64,000 bases of DNA from an uncultured Aquimarina sp. (GCF_947495315.1 NZ_CANLYD010000003.1:310001-374000), one strand, 5' to 3'. Numbered from the stretch's first letter, positions 51,856 through 61,371 are shown. Translations and numbers: made by a program. Notes: a model not told the origin generated them from the sequence alone.

Positions 51856-52430
51856 AATTAGGCATTTTTAGATTTAAAATGAGTGCCAGATAAGTAGTTG
51901 TAATTAATAGAAGAGATTTGGTATAATAGATTCATGTTTTCAATAGTTCGAAATAGAATATCACAAAAAAGCCTAAAAAAATAATTACCACTTAGTTTTG
52001 AATACTTCCACTGTTGTCAGAAATGTATACAATTACATTTATCTAGTTTTTTCTTACCCTCGGTTCTGACTGGCCCATACTCAAAGAGAGAGTTTTTGGT
52101 GTTACAATTTCTTAGGCTTTTTGTTTATTACATATATTGAATTTGGCTAACTCAAATAATTATAAGAACTTCAATATTGTTTTTCCAAAAGTAAACCATA
52201 CTATCATATATATAAAGAGTGAAATAACTGATTTTCATAGGGGTTTGTTACCCTTTTCTGTTAGGGGTAATATTTTTTGGTTATATATGTTTGAGAAGAT
52301 TATAAATAACTAAAAAAACAGTAAAATGAAGGGTATTTTGAAAGGCCCCAACTTTTTGGAAGCTAGGAACCTCTCTATCTTTTAAAGCATATGTTTAGCT
52401 AGCGCGATAATTTAGAAATCATAATGTAAT
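51856..52430. other. Long intergenic region containing a small inverted-repeat element
   Basis: 575 bases with no believable gene. Between 51962 and 52126 lie imperfect inverted arms, described separately. A TAnnTTTG-like box on the minus strand (CAAAAGTA at 52186-52193 on the + strand) might drive the leftward lipoprotein gene through a long leader. The remainder is AT-rich and featureless to my eye. Confidence 0.4.
51962..52126. repeat. Inverted-repeat element (about 165 bases), MITE-like
   Basis: Left arm CACAAAAAAGCCTAAAAAAA (51962-51981) and right arm TTTCTTAGGCTTTTTGTT (52108-52125) are inverted copies with a conserved AAAAAGCCTAA core, continuing with weaker matches to GTGTTAC/TTACCAC. 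No clear target-site duplication and no coding content. Confidence 0.4.
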
Positions 52431-52940
52431 ATGAAACATAAAACTATAATTGAAGGTTTACAAAGAAACAAACTAGTTTTTAAACAACTTTTACAGGGTG
52501 TTCCCAAAGAAGAGTACTTGTGGAAAGATAAACCAAACAGATGGTGTTTATTAGAGATCGTTGGTCATCTGTATGATGAAGAACGAGAAGATTTTAGAAA
52601 AAGAACGAAACATATACTTGATACTCCTGATCAGCCATTCACACCAATTGATCCCGAAGGCTGGGTTGAGGAACGAAGATATGCAAAGCAAGAGTATGAA
52701 GTAGTGTTACATCGTTTTTTAGAAGAGCGAAAAGCTTCAGTAATCTGGCTAAATTCTCTAGCAAACCCAAAATGGGAAAATATAACAAGACATTCGGATT
52801 TAGGACCAATGACTGCTTCACAATTTCTAGCCAATTGGTTGGCGCACGATTATCTACATTTTAACCAAATTACAAGATTAAAATTAGATTATTTGAAATA
52901 TATGTCTAAAGAGAATTTCTCTTATGCAGAAGGTTGTTAA
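52431..52940 (+). CDS. DinB-family protein
   Basis: A 169-residue DinB-type four-helix bundle: LLEIVGHLYDEEREDF holds the first His, and WLAHDYLHFNQITRLK holds the second and third. These positions bind metal in the family. Substrate unknown. Its N-terminal half (PKEEYLWKDKPNRWCLLEIV) is the variant that contains a Trp-Cys before the His. Convergent with the PAP2 gene, with only ten bases between. Confidence 0.85.
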   Translation: MKHKTIIEGLQRNKLVFKQLLQGVPKEEYLWKDKPNRWCLLEIVGHLYDEEREDFRKRTKHILDTPDQPFTPIDPEGWVEERRYAKQEYEVVLHRFLEERKASVIWLNSLANPKWENITRHSDLGPMTASQFLANWLAHDYLHFNQITRLKLDYLKYMSKENFSYAEGC

Positions 52941-52950
52941 CTCATTAAGA

Positions 52951-53721
52951 TCAAAAAGATTTAGAAAAGTATACCCCTACACTATCACCTGTAAACTGAG
53001 GAGCAAAAGCAATATCTTCTGAGTTTTTAAAAGGATTCCAAGAGATAAGATGGTCATAATGATATACTAATCGAGTCGTTAAGATTCCGATTCCTGCGCC
53101 AACTAGCACATCAGACAAGTAATGTTTGTTATTCATCATCCTCAGACTACCTGTAGTAACTGCGAAAAGATATCCGCTATATGCTAAAAGTGGACTAGTA
53201 TCTATAAATTCTTCGTATAACACAGCCGCAGAAACAAAAGCCATAGAAGTATGTCCAGAAGGGAAAGAGTTTAATTTAGATGGATCTCCTGGTCGTGGTT
53301 TACCCACTTCTCGTTTTAGAATGGTAGTAGCAGCGCTTGTTACTAAGGATGATATTAAAAGATTTTTAGTTTGATCAAACCAATGATTTTTGGACTCAAC
53401 CCCAAAAATATCTGCGGCATACATCTGAACAATTGGAGCATATCTAGTATAGTCATCAAGACCAAAATAAAAATCATTTCCTACTGAGCCTCTGATATCT
53501 TTTTGCAATGATTTCTCAAAATCACTAGTTGATAGAAGAATACCCGAAGCAATTAAGGTAATCGGTATTATTCTTTTGGTAAATAAACTTTTTTTAGATT
53601 TCTTACGTTCGGTTTGTTTTGAAGTTTTGAATTGAACTTTGGTAAGCGGGGATTCTGTAAACTGGGCATTCGTAATATTGATACATAAGCATACCAATAG
53701 CAGGCTAATACTAATTCTCAT
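52951..53721 (-). CDS. PAP2-superfamily phosphatase, membrane/periplasmic
   Basis: A 256-residue exported protein (signal peptide ending TNAQ) with the three phosphatase motifs: KREVGKPRPGDPSK, FPSGHTSMAFVSAA and NNKHYLSDVLVGAGIG. PAP2 enzymes dephosphorylate lipid phosphates such as undecaprenyl pyrophosphate or phosphatidate. Several hydrophobic segments follow the first motif, so it is membrane-embedded with its active site in the periplasm. Confidence 0.88.
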   Translation of the reverse strand: MRISISLLLVCLCINITNAQFTESPLTKVQFKTSKQTERKKSKKSLFTKRIIPITLIASGILLSTSDFEKSLQKDIRGSVGNDFYFGLDDYTRYAPIVQMYAADIFGVESKNHWFDQTKNLLISSLVTSAATTILKREVGKPRPGDPSKLNSFPSGHTSMAFVSAAVLYEEFIDTSPLLAYSGYLFAVTTGSLRMMNNKHYLSDVLVGAGIGILTTRLVYHYDHLISWNPFKNSEDIAFAPQFTGDSVGVYFSKSF

Positions 53722-53997
53722 AGGTTATTCTTTTTTGGGGCACAGGCGATTTGGGATCTACCTGAACGAAATATACTATTTAAATATTAAATTAATGTTA
53801 AATAAATAGATATTTTATCAACGTTTTTTCAATAGTACATTAGCTAAAATTCTTTTTAACAGGTTTAAAGCCAGTGTTTAACGTTGTTTTAAGTGTTTTT
53901 TAAAAGTAAATCAGGATGTGATATTTTTGCTTCTATTTATCTGAAAATAAAAAGGATATTACTCTTGCTGTTTTATAGGATTCCTTTAAAAAAGGCT
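53722..53997. other. Intergenic region between divergent PAP2 and guaB
   Basis: About 275 bases up to the guaB promoter box with no gene. It holds promoters for both flanking genes; for PAP2 I saw only weak TATATTTC-like matches. A CCTTT/AAAGG pair lies just before the guaB -7 box (53981-53995). Confidence 0.4.
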
Positions 53998-54005
53998 TAT
54001 ATTTG
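53998..54005 (+). promoter_or_regulatory. guaB -7 box (TATATTTG)
   Basis: Exact TAnnTTTG, with the ATG 24 bases beyond. Transcription should begin near 54010, inside the inverted repeat that follows. No clear -33 element at normal spacing was seen. Confidence 0.65.
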
Positions 54006-54007
54006 CA

Positions 54008-54028
54008 CGCAATTAAATCTTAATTGCG
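54008..54028. promoter_or_regulatory. Perfect inverted repeat at the guaB start
   Basis: CGCAATTAA (54008-54016), three bases, TTAATTGCG (54020-54028): nine perfect base pairs ending directly at the ATG. It could be an operator over the start point or a leader hairpin that hides the ribosome site. It occupies the place where purine-responsive control would be effective. Confidence 0.5.
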
Positions 54029-55501
54029 ATGACAGCACACGAATCCAAAATCGTTGGAGAAGGTCTTACCTATGATGACGTACTTTTAGTCCCTGCATTT
54101 TCTGAAGTGTTACCACGAGAAGTAAGTATTCAAACAAAATTTACTAGAAATATTAGCATTAATGTTCCTATAGTTTCTGCAGCTATGGATACGGTTACAG
54201 AAAGCCGTATGGCTATTGCTATGGCACAAGAAGGAGGTATAGGCGTGTTACATAAAAACATGACTATCCAGGAACAGGCGATGAAGGTGCGTAAGGTTAA
54301 AAGAGCAGAAAGTGGAATGATCATAGATCCAGTTACCTTACCATTAGACGCAAAAGTAGCTGATGCTAAAAATAATATGCGAGAGCATAGTATTGGAGGA
54401 ATACCAATTGTAGATGAAGATCATAAACTTCTAGGTATTGTTACCAATAGAGATTTACGGTTTGAAAAGAATAATGAAAGACCTATATCAGAAGTAATGA
54501 CCAGTGAGAATCTAGTTACGGTAGGAGAAGGAACTTCATTACAGGAAGCAGAAGTTATACTACAAAATAATAAGATCGAAAAGTTACCTGTAGTAAATGA
54601 CAAAAATACGCTGGTAGGTTTGATAACGTTTAGAGATATCACCAAACTCACACTGAAGCCAAGTGCTAATAAAGATAGCTTAGGACGTCTTCGAGTAGCT
54701 GCAGCGATTGGTGTAACAGGAGATGCAGTAGATCGAGCAGAAGCTTTAGTAAAGGCTGGAGTAGATGCTGTAATTATTGATACAGCACATGGACATACTA
54801 AAGGAGTAGTGGCTGTTCTTAAAGAAGTGAAAAAGAAGTTTCCGGACCTAGATGTAGTAGTTGGTAATATTGCAACTGCAGAAGCAGCTAAGTATTTAGT
54901 AGAAGCTGGTGCAGATGCGGTAAAAGTAGGGATTGGACCAGGATCTATATGTACGACTAGAGTGGTTGCAGGAGTTGGGTTTCCCCAGTTTTCAGCAGTT
55001 TTAGAGGTTGCCTCAGCGATCAAAGGATCTGGTGTTCCGGTTATTGCGGATGGAGGAATCAGATATACTGGTGACATACCAAAGGCAATTGCCGCGGGAG
55101 CAGATACGGTGATGTTAGGATCTTTGTTAGCAGGAACAAAAGAATCTCCCGGAGAAACCATTATCTATGAAGGTAGAAAATTTAAGTCTTATCGAGGAAT
55201 GGGATCTGTAGAAGCAATGAAGCAAGGATCAAAAGACCGCTATTTTCAAGATGTAGAAGACGATATTAAAAAATTAGTTCCAGAAGGAATTGTAGGTCGC
55301 GTTGCTTATAAAGGAGAGCTTTATGAAAGTATTCATCAATTTGTTGGAGGATTACGTGCCGGAATGGGATACTGTGGGTCTAAAGATATAGCGACACTTA
55401 AAGAAACTGGTCGTTTTGTGAAAATTACAGCAAGTGGAATCAACGAAAGTCATCCACATGACGTTACTATAACCAAAGAATCTCCTAATTATAGTAGATA
55501 G
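54029..55501 (+). CDS. guaB: IMP dehydrogenase
   Basis: A 490-residue cytoplasmic enzyme that oxidises IMP to XMP, the committed step to GMP. The TIM barrel is interrupted by two CBS domains (about residues 95-210: [55 protein letters not shown]). The catalytic loop has Cys308 in GPGSICTTR, and the flap motif is [10 protein letters not shown]. Length is standard for IMPDH. A TATATTTG box and a perfect inverted repeat directly precede the ATG, and a terminator follows. The large antisense open frame inside is a shadow. Confidence 0.97.
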   Translation: MTAHESKIVGEGLTYDDVLLVPAFSEVLPREVSIQTKFTRNISINVPIVSAAMDTVTESRMAIAMAQEGGIGVLHKNMTIQEQAMKVRKVKRAESGMIIDPVTLPLDAKVADAKNNMREHSIGGIPIVDEDHKLLGIVTNRDLRFEKNNERPISEVMTSENLVTVGEGTSLQEAEVILQNNKIEKLPVVNDKNTLVGLITFRDITKLTLKPSANKDSLGRLRVAAAIGVTGDAVDRAEALVKAGVDAVIIDTAHGHTKGVVAVLKEVKKKFPDLDVVVGNIATAEAAKYLVEAGADAVKVGIGPGSICTTRVVAGVGFPQFSAVLEVASAIKGSGVPVIADGGIRYTGDIPKAIAAGADTVMLGSLLAGTKESPGETIIYEGRKFKSYRGMGSVEAMKQGSKDRYFQDVEDDIKKLVPEGIVGRVAYKGELYESIHQFVGGLRAGMGYCGSKDIATLKETGRFVKITASGINESHPHDVTITKESPNYSR

Positions 55502-55520
55502 TTTAGTATGAAATAGTACA

Positions 55521-55556
55521 AAAAACGCTTCAAAATTAATTTGAAGCGTTTTTTTT
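55521..55556 (+). terminator. Terminator after guaB
   Basis: Stem AAAACGCTTCAAA/TTTGAAGCGTTTT (from 55522, with 55540-55552) followed by T. One of the strongest in the window. Confidence 0.92.
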
Positions 55557-55584
55557 GTATGTTTATTAGTCAAAAGGTAAGTCA

Positions 55585-56679
55585 TTGAAAAATAGAAACT
55601 TTGTAAAACCATTTATTTTGTTATCACTAGTGATAGCAGTTATTAATGGTTGTAATACTGGCGAAGAGTCGTTTTTAAGCAAAGAAACAGCTCATGGAGA
55701 ATGGCTTATACAAGCGGCCCATCTAGATAATGGTTTTTACAGACCAATTACTCGTGAACTAAGTTTTAGAGAGGATTCTTTACATCTTAAAAGCTTGTCT
55801 GTAGAAAGCAAAACGTCATATAAATTAGAGTTTATACAAGATTCTTTATTATTTGATACACTTGCGTTTCCTATTCGAAGATATAGGGTAAATGGCGATA
55901 AACTTTATTTTGGAAAATGGTTAGCGCATCGCACAATACCTTCTGATCCGGTTGATACGTTTAAATTTAGAGAACTATTGTTATCCAGTTATTGGGAAAA
56001 TGAAAAAGGAGTATTTTATTTCGGAAAAGATTATAAAATCAAGTACATACCTAAGGGTACTGATACATACCTGATGCATTGTTTCGAATTAATTTCTTAT
56101 GGGGATAAAGTGTTTTTACTTAAAAAAGGGAATCAACTAGCATGCGATGGAGATTTTCAATTTATAGAGCAGATACTATCAGTTTCTGAAAATCAAATTG
56201 AAGCATTTGGTTTTGTTGATGGGGATTTTAAGAAAATAACGTACAACGCAGTTCCTAAACCTCAAAAAAGTGTCGATCCAGTTTCTTTTCAGTTGTGCAA
56301 CCCGTACATTAATAAAAATTATCCAGTAGATCGTTATTATGGGAAGGGAACTGAGTATAATGGAGGGCTGTATCACATTAGAAAAATATTTACTGAAGCA
56401 TATAAAGTTCCGGAAGGTTCAAAAGAATCTGGGATATTTCAAGTCCGTTTTGTGGTTAATTGTAAAGGAAAAGCAGGAATGTTTGAAAAACAAGCATTTG
56501 ACTATGACTATAATCTAAAAGAATTTTCTGATACGATTAGCAATCAAATTTTTGAAATAACAAAAGGTTTACAAGATTGGATTCCCGGAAGAAATCAAAG
56601 AACCAATAAAGTTATGGACACCTATATTTACATAAGTTTTAGAATAAAAGATGGAAAAATCATTCGCATATATCCTTAA
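55585..56679 (+). CDS. Lipoprotein with a TonB-C-like C-terminus, unknown role
   Basis: A 364-residue lipoprotein that starts with TTG (signal MKNRNFVKPFILLSLVIAV, lipobox INGC). The N-terminal 230 residues form a beta-rich domain I do not recognise. The last 90 residues (FQVRFVVNCKGKAGMFEKQA, WIPGRNQRTNKVMDTYIYIS) follow the layout of TonB C-terminal domains. It overlaps the next TPR gene by 29 bases, so the two are co-translated. Confidence 0.68.
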   Translation: MKNRNFVKPFILLSLVIAVINGCNTGEESFLSKETAHGEWLIQAAHLDNGFYRPITRELSFREDSLHLKSLSVESKTSYKLEFIQDSLLFDTLAFPIRRYRVNGDKLYFGKWLAHRTIPSDPVDTFKFRELLLSSYWENEKGVFYFGKDYKIKYIPKGTDTYLMHCFELISYGDKVFLLKKGNQLACDGDFQFIEQILSVSENQIEAFGFVDGDFKKITYNAVPKPQKSVDPVSFQLCNPYINKNYPVDRYYGKGTEYNGGLYHIRKIFTEAYKVPEGSKESGIFQVRFVVNCKGKAGMFEKQAFDYDYNLKEFSDTISNQIFEITKGLQDWIPGRNQRTNKVMDTYIYISFRIKDGKIIRIYP

Positions 56680-57499
56680 TATTCTTCTGTTTTTGACTTT
56701 TTGTTCATGTCAAGAAACTCAGAATATTGATTTTAAAAATCTAACAGCAGAAGAAAAGATTTTAAAAACAAAAGAGTTAGAGTACGAACGTGATTATTAT
56801 TATCAGGCCAATACAATTCGTCAGGCATATTTTGACACCTTACTTATGCTTAATCCTGACAATGAATACTATCATAGGGAAAAATCTGTGGCACACAGTA
56901 AAATAGGGGATTATCATATTTCTTTTCCTTTGTTACAGAAATCATTACAATTAGACCCAGAAGAGGCTTTGTATTATACTTCTTGGTTAATGACAGATTT
57001 ATATAAGGACTATGATAGGGCTATAGAATATCTTAATAAATATGATGATTACAGACCAGGAAAAGTTGATTATGCTTGGGGTAATAACGTGAATTTCTTA
57101 AAAGGAGAAGTCTTGCAAGCGTTAGGAAGACACGAAGAAGCCATTGTAGAGTTTACCAAAGCAATCGATGAAGAAGGAACCGAATATATTGATCCTTCTG
57201 CCTTTCCATATAGAGGTATTAGCTATGCGGCTTTAAAAAAATATAAGGAAGCAATTGCTGATTTTGATTTAGGAATTAAGGTATATGATAAATCCTCATT
57301 ATCTTATTATTATAAAGGAATAACATTGTTAGAGATAGGGGATAATAATCAGGCCCTAATACATATAGAAAAAGCGAGAACATTAGTGTCTAAAGGGTAT
57401 AAGAAATCTGACCCTTATAAAGAAGTGTATAATGAGATATACTTGATGCAAATAGAAGATAAACTCAAAGAAATACATGAAAAAAGCACTTCAAAATAG
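56651..57499 (+). CDS. TPR-repeat lipoprotein
   Basis: A 282-residue lipoprotein (signal ending LFLTFCSC) with about five tetratricopeptide-like helix pairs (YHREKSVAHSKIGDYHISFP, SFPLLQKSLQLDPEEALYYT, LGRHEEAIVEFTKAIDE, ALKKYKEAIADFDLGIKVY, IGDNNQALIHIEKART). It should be a scaffold in the periplasm that pairs with the preceding lipoprotein, whose frame it overlaps. The stop lies inside the following terminator hairpin. Confidence 0.82.
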   Translation: MEKSFAYILNILLFLTFCSCQETQNIDFKNLTAEEKILKTKELEYERDYYYQANTIRQAYFDTLLMLNPDNEYYHREKSVAHSKIGDYHISFPLLQKSLQLDPEEALYYTSWLMTDLYKDYDRAIEYLNKYDDYRPGKVDYAWGNNVNFLKGEVLQALGRHEEAIVEFTKAIDEEGTEYIDPSAFPYRGISYAALKKYKEAIADFDLGIKVYDKSSLSYYYKGITLLEIGDNNQALIHIEKARTLVSKGYKKSDPYKEVYNEIYLMQIEDKLKEIHEKSTSK

Positions 57500-57516
57500 T
57501 TTGAAGCGCTTTTTTC
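57481..57516. terminator. Terminator after the TPR gene, shared with OmpH
   Basis: AGCACTTCAAA pairs with TTTGAAGCGCT with one mismatch, A-runs on the left and T-runs on the right, so it can serve both the rightward TPR gene and the leftward OmpH gene. Confidence 0.75.
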
Positions 57517-57546
57517 ATGTGTTATAAGTATCTCTTAATTAATTAT

Positions 57547-58053
57547 TTATTGTACAGGAATGCCTAGTTTAGTCATCACTGTTTTTGTAAGATCAAAATT
57601 TGGATCAATATAAGCTAATCCACTCGTTGTAATTGTTAATACTTGAGTATATCCTTCAGCTTTGGCAACCTCTTCTAATGCTTTACCTATTTTAGTATAC
57701 AAAGGCTGTAATAATCTGTTTTGTTCTATCTGAACCAGTTGAGATCCATTCTGGCGAAATTTAGCAATATCATTTTCTAAAGCGATAATCTCTTCTTGCT
57801 TAGTTTTTTTCATAGGCTCAGTCATTGTCGCTACACCTTCCTGATACGCTTTTACTTTTGTTTGATAATCATCGACTTTTACTTTTAGATCAGCTTCTAA
57901 CTTAGTATTGTATGCTTTTAACTCTTCTTGTACTTTAGTAAGCTCCGGCAATTTAGAAAGAATAAATTCGCTATCAATTGTTCCTACCTTAGATTGTGCA
58001 ATTGTTTGTGCGCTAATGATCAATAGTAAAATCGGAAATAGTATGTTCTTCAT
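57547..58053 (-). CDS. OmpH/Skp-family periplasmic chaperone
   Basis: A 168-residue exported protein (signal peptide ending TIAQ) with the Skp/OmpH pattern: KVGTIDSEFILSKLPELTKV, a long coiled coil (about residues 40-120), then LLQPLYTKIGKALEEVAKAEG and the closing strand. It holds unfolded outer-membrane proteins in the periplasm as a trimer. In many Bacteroidota two such genes lie near bamA; here it stands next to an envelope PPIase operon on the other strand, consistent with shared envelope biogenesis. Confidence 0.85.
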   Translation of the reverse strand: MKNILFPILLLIISAQTIAQSKVGTIDSEFILSKLPELTKVQEELKAYNTKLEADLKVKVDDYQTKVKAYQEGVATMTEPMKKTKQEEIIALENDIAKFRQNGSQLVQIEQNRLLQPLYTKIGKALEEVAKAEGYTQVLTITTSGLAYIDPNFDLTKTVMTKLGIPVQ

Positions 58054-58087
58054 TGTGATTTTTTTAATTCTTGATTTAAAATTTTTG

Positions 58088-58095
58088 CAAATATA
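58088..58095 (-). promoter_or_regulatory. -7 box for the OmpH gene (TATATTTG, minus strand)
   Basis: The + strand reads CAAATATA, i.e. TATATTTG on the coding strand, about 35 bases before the OmpH ATG. No -33 element at standard spacing. Confidence 0.55.
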
Positions 58096-58142
58096 TAAGG
58101 TCTAAGACAATATACGTGCCAAGAAAAATATTTTTTAAAAAT

Positions 58143-58382
58143 CTATTCTTCATATAATTGACCGCGATGAGGTTTTAAAGCATCTCTTATAGCTTTCATT
58201 TCAGAATCTACAACCACCATAAAAGCAATGCTATGCATCTCGTTGATGTCTTGATAACCAGTAAGATTCATAGATAATTTTTCTGAAATGATATATTCTT
58301 TAAGATGAATTTCGTGATGCTCTGCTGTTTTACTTGCTGCGGGACCTCTGAAATCCCAAATGAGTTTTAGTTTTCTTTCCAA
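58143..58382 (-). CDS. Small conserved protein of unknown function
   Basis: A 79-residue protein with TTG start (ERKLKLIWDFRGPAASKTAE) and the pattern EHHEIHLKEYI and MHSIAFMVVVDSEMKAIRD. I recall similar small proteins in flavobacteria but no function. The start is uncertain because no ATG is available in frame at this end. It lies between the OmpH gene and the divergent parvulin gene. Confidence 0.55.
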   Translation of the reverse strand: MERKLKLIWDFRGPAASKTAEHHEIHLKEYIISEKLSMNLTGYQDINEMHSIAFMVVVDSEMKAIRDALKPHRGQLYEE

Positions 58383-58504
58383 TGTGTATTATTAATTGTT
58401 TAGATATTAGCAAAGTGATATAAAATCACAAGATAAGGAGATTAGTAAAATTTTAAAAGGCATTTAATACTATATTACTATTATCATTCGTTACAAGAAA
58501 GAGC

Positions 58505-58534
58505 TTGCAAAACGCATTAATATTGTTATTTTTG
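58505..58534 (+). promoter_or_regulatory. Promoter of the PPIase operon (TTG-N19-TATTTTTG)
   Basis: TTG at 58505-58507 and TATTTTTG at 58527-58534 are separated by 19 bases, a textbook Bacteroidota promoter. The ATG at 58564 is 29 bases beyond. Confidence 0.7.
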
Positions 58535-58563
58535 TCCGATTGGGGACTTTATTAAAGAGAACT

Positions 58564-60522
58564 ATGCACAAAAAATCTATTGTACTTTTTTTAGGAGTAA
58601 TACTTTGCTCCCTAGTATATGGTCAACAAAAAGACCCTGTACTTCTAATGATTAATAATTCACCTGTTTATACATCAGAATTTAAGCGGGTATATCTTAA
58701 AAATATTGATCTGGTAAAAGATGAATCTCAAAAGGATATCGACGAATATTTAGAGCTTTTTATTAACTATAAATTAAAGTTAGAGGAAGCTAAAGAACAA
58801 GGACTGAATAAAAAAGAATCATATATTAAAGAACTTGAAGGGTATAAAAAGCAACTGTCCTCAGGGTATCTTACGGATACAAAAGCTTCGGATGCTCTGG
58901 TAAAAGAGGCATATGACCGTTTGCAGGAAAGAGTAAATGCGAGTCATATTTTAGTTCAGGTTCAATCTGGTGCATCTCCTAAAGATACCTTAGTAGCATA
59001 TCAGAAGATCACTGAAGCTAGAAATAAAATTGTTAGTGGGACCGATTTTAAAGAAATAGCGGTTCAGTATAGTCAAGATCCTTCTGTAAATAAAAACGGA
59101 GGTGATTTGGGTTGGTTTTCAGCATTTAGAATGGTGTACCCTTTTGAGCAAGCTGCTTTTACAACGAAAGTAGGAGAAGTTTCAGAACCATTCAAAACAC
59201 GTTTTGGGTATCATATAGTAAAGGTTAATGATAAACAAAAAGCATTAGGAGAAGTTACAGTAGCTCATATAATGGTCGCTTTCAATAAAGAAAGAACGGA
59301 AGATGAAGCAGAAGAAAGAATTAAAGAGATTAGTTCTCAATTAAAACAAAATGCTTCTTTTGAATCTTTGGCAAAACAATATAGTGACGATCGTAATACT
59401 GCTGTTAATGAAGGTAAAATAAATCGTTTTGGACAGGGAGCCTTAAATTCTGAGAATTTTGAGAAAGCTGCTTTTGCTTTACAATCATCAGGAGAAGTTT
59501 CTGCACCCGTTAAAACAAAATATGGCTGGCATATCATAAAATTATTAGAAAAACATCCTCCTAAAACTTTTGAAGAGATTAAAGGAGAGCTTACTCAAAA
59601 AATAAAAAAGGATAGTAGGTCTCAGTTAATTACTAAGTCGTTTATAAATTCTCTTAAAGAAAAGTATGCTTTAAAAAGAAATGAAGAAGTGATAACGTAT
59701 TTCAAAAAGATTGTGCCGACTACTATTTTTAAAGAAAAATGGGAAGTTCCAGCCAATGACCCGATGATGGAGAAACCTATATTTTCTATAGGTGATCAAA
59801 GTTATTCATATATGGATTTTGCCAAGTTTATACAACAAAGAGGTGCTGGTAAAAATAGAATTTCGGATGTGTCTATTTATGTGGATTTCATGTATGATGA
59901 ATATGAATCTGCTCAGTTACTTCAATATTATGAAGAGCATCTGGAAGAAGATAATCAGGATTTTGCTAATGTGATTTCGGAATATAGAGACGGATTGTTG
60001 TTGTTTGATCTTATGGAGTCCAAAATATGGAACGCGGCAAAGACGGATTCTGTTGGACTCAAAAAGTTCTATGAATCCAGGAAAGAAACATATCTTCAAG
60101 AGGAAACATATAAAGTTGTAAAAGCATCTTCATCTAATCAAGAATTAATAGAAAAAGTGAAGGTTCTTATTGAAAAGGGTAAATCTGCTGAAGAAATTAA
60201 AAAAGAAGTGAATACGTCGGATACAGATAAAGTATTTTTCTCTGAAGAGGAGTTAATTAAAGGTGAAGCTCCTATTACTAATAATTTTTCTGGAGAGAAA
60301 GGACAAATTGTTAGTGTTAATGAAAATAATTATATAACGCTCGTAAAAATAGAAGAGGTAATACCCGCTAGAATCAAAACGTTTGAAGAAACTAAGGGTA
60401 AAGTAATTAATGATTTTCAAGAAAATCTTGAAAAAAATTGGTTAAATGAACTTAGAAAGAAATATTCTGTAGAGTTAAACAAAAAGACCTTAAAAAAAAT
60501 TAAAAAAGACCTATCCATATAA
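58564..60522 (+). CDS. Periplasmic parvulin-type peptidyl-prolyl isomerase (PrsA/SurA-like)
   Basis: A protein of 652 residues from the ATG at 58564; a TTG start at 58540 would add a basic N-terminus before a normal signal peptide (LVYGQ cleavage), so I prefer the ATG. After an N-terminal chaperone helix region come two rotamase domains: NASHILVQVQSGASP with FGYHIVKV, and VTVAHIMVAF with YGWHIIKL. It acts on outer-membrane protein folding. It is followed directly by a lipoprotein and SurA, one operon with MoxR. Confidence 0.88.
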   Translation: MHKKSIVLFLGVILCSLVYGQQKDPVLLMINNSPVYTSEFKRVYLKNIDLVKDESQKDIDEYLELFINYKLKLEEAKEQGLNKKESYIKELEGYKKQLSSGYLTDTKASDALVKEAYDRLQERVNASHILVQVQSGASPKDTLVAYQKITEARNKIVSGTDFKEIAVQYSQDPSVNKNGGDLGWFSAFRMVYPFEQAAFTTKVGEVSEPFKTRFGYHIVKVNDKQKALGEVTVAHIMVAFNKERTEDEAEERIKEISSQLKQNASFESLAKQYSDDRNTAVNEGKINRFGQGALNSENFEKAAFALQSSGEVSAPVKTKYGWHIIKLLEKHPPKTFEEIKGELTQKIKKDSRSQLITKSFINSLKEKYALKRNEEVITYFKKIVPTTIFKEKWEVPANDPMMEKPIFSIGDQSYSYMDFAKFIQQRGAGKNRISDVSIYVDFMYDEYESAQLLQYYEEHLEEDNQDFANVISEYRDGLLLFDLMESKIWNAAKTDSVGLKKFYESRKETYLQEETYKVVKASSSNQELIEKVKVLIEKGKSAEEIKKEVNTSDTDKVFFSEEELIKGEAPITNNFSGEKGQIVSVNENNYITLVKIEEVIPARIKTFEETKGKVINDFQENLEKNWLNELRKKYSVELNKKTLKKIKKDLSI

Positions 60523-61371
60523 ATGCGATATCTCTCAATCATAGTGTTGTTTGTTTTATTTGTTTCTTGCGGAAATATAAATCGTGAGGCAAATAGAGAA
60601 GTAGTAGCAAGAGTAAACGAAACATATCTGTATAAAGACGATATTAAAAATCTCGTACCTGATGCCACTACAAAAGAGGATAGTATTAATATAATAAACA
60701 ATTACATTAATATTTGGGCAACAAGACAGTTGTTTATAGATCAGTCTAAACGTAACTTAAACGAAACAGAACTTCAGGAATTTGATAACCTTGTAGAAGA
60801 TTATAAGAGTACTTTATATATTAATGCATATAAAGATGCTGTGATCAATAAATCTATTAATATGGAGATTACAGAAGAAGATATGAGTTCTTATTATTCA
60901 GAAAATTTAGAAAATTTTAATCTTAATGAAGAATTAGTAAAGTTACGTTACTTACATTTGCCACCTGATTATAATAATATTGTTGCAACGCAAACACGTT
61001 TTAATCGTTTTAAAGAAGAGGATGAAGAAGATTTGCTGACAAAAAAGTTAGAATTTGTTACTTTTTCTTTTGGTGATTCTATTTGGGTTCAATTTGATCA
61101 GGTATTAAATAAGATACCAGTTCTTAAAACTCAGGATAGGAATAAGGTCTTGAAAAAGGGTAAATATGTACAATTGCGTGATTCTTTGGGAGTGTATATG
61201 ATTAAGATTAAAGAAGTGCTTAAGAAAAATGAAACGGCACCTTTAGAATATATAAAGCCAACGATACGACAGATTATATTAAATAAGAGGAAGCGAGAGC
61301 TTATAAAAAAATTAGAAAAGGATATTACGAAAGATGCTATTAAAAACAAACAATTTGAAATCTATAATTAA
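60523..61371 (+). CDS. SurA-like periplasmic lipoprotein without rotamase domain
   Basis: A 282-residue lipoprotein (signal LSIIVLFVLFVSC) starting on the base after the preceding stop. The N-terminal helical part resembles the SurA chaperone core (VVARVNETYLYKDDIKNLVP and helical SINIINNYINIWATRQLFID), but the conserved rotamase strands are absent. It probably is a chaperone partner of the neighbouring PPIases. Its last 38 bases overlap the SurA gene in another frame. Confidence 0.75.
   Translation: MRYLSIIVLFVLFVSCGNINREANREVVARVNETYLYKDDIKNLVPDATTKEDSINIINNYINIWATRQLFIDQSKRNLNETELQEFDNLVEDYKSTLYINAYKDAVINKSINMEITEEDMSSYYSENLENFNLNEELVKLRYLHLPPDYNNIVATQTRFNRFKEEDEEDLLTKKLEFVTFSFGDSIWVQFDQVLNKIPVLKTQDRNKVLKKGKYVQLRDSLGVYMIKIKEVLKKNETAPLEYIKPTIRQIILNKRKRELIKKLEKDITKDAIKNKQFEIYN

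Noticed and set aside
54421..55161. 246-residue antisense open frame inside guaB
   Set aside because: Low-complexity Ser/Thr/Pro/Ala translation typical of a shadow; guaB on the other strand is unmistakable.
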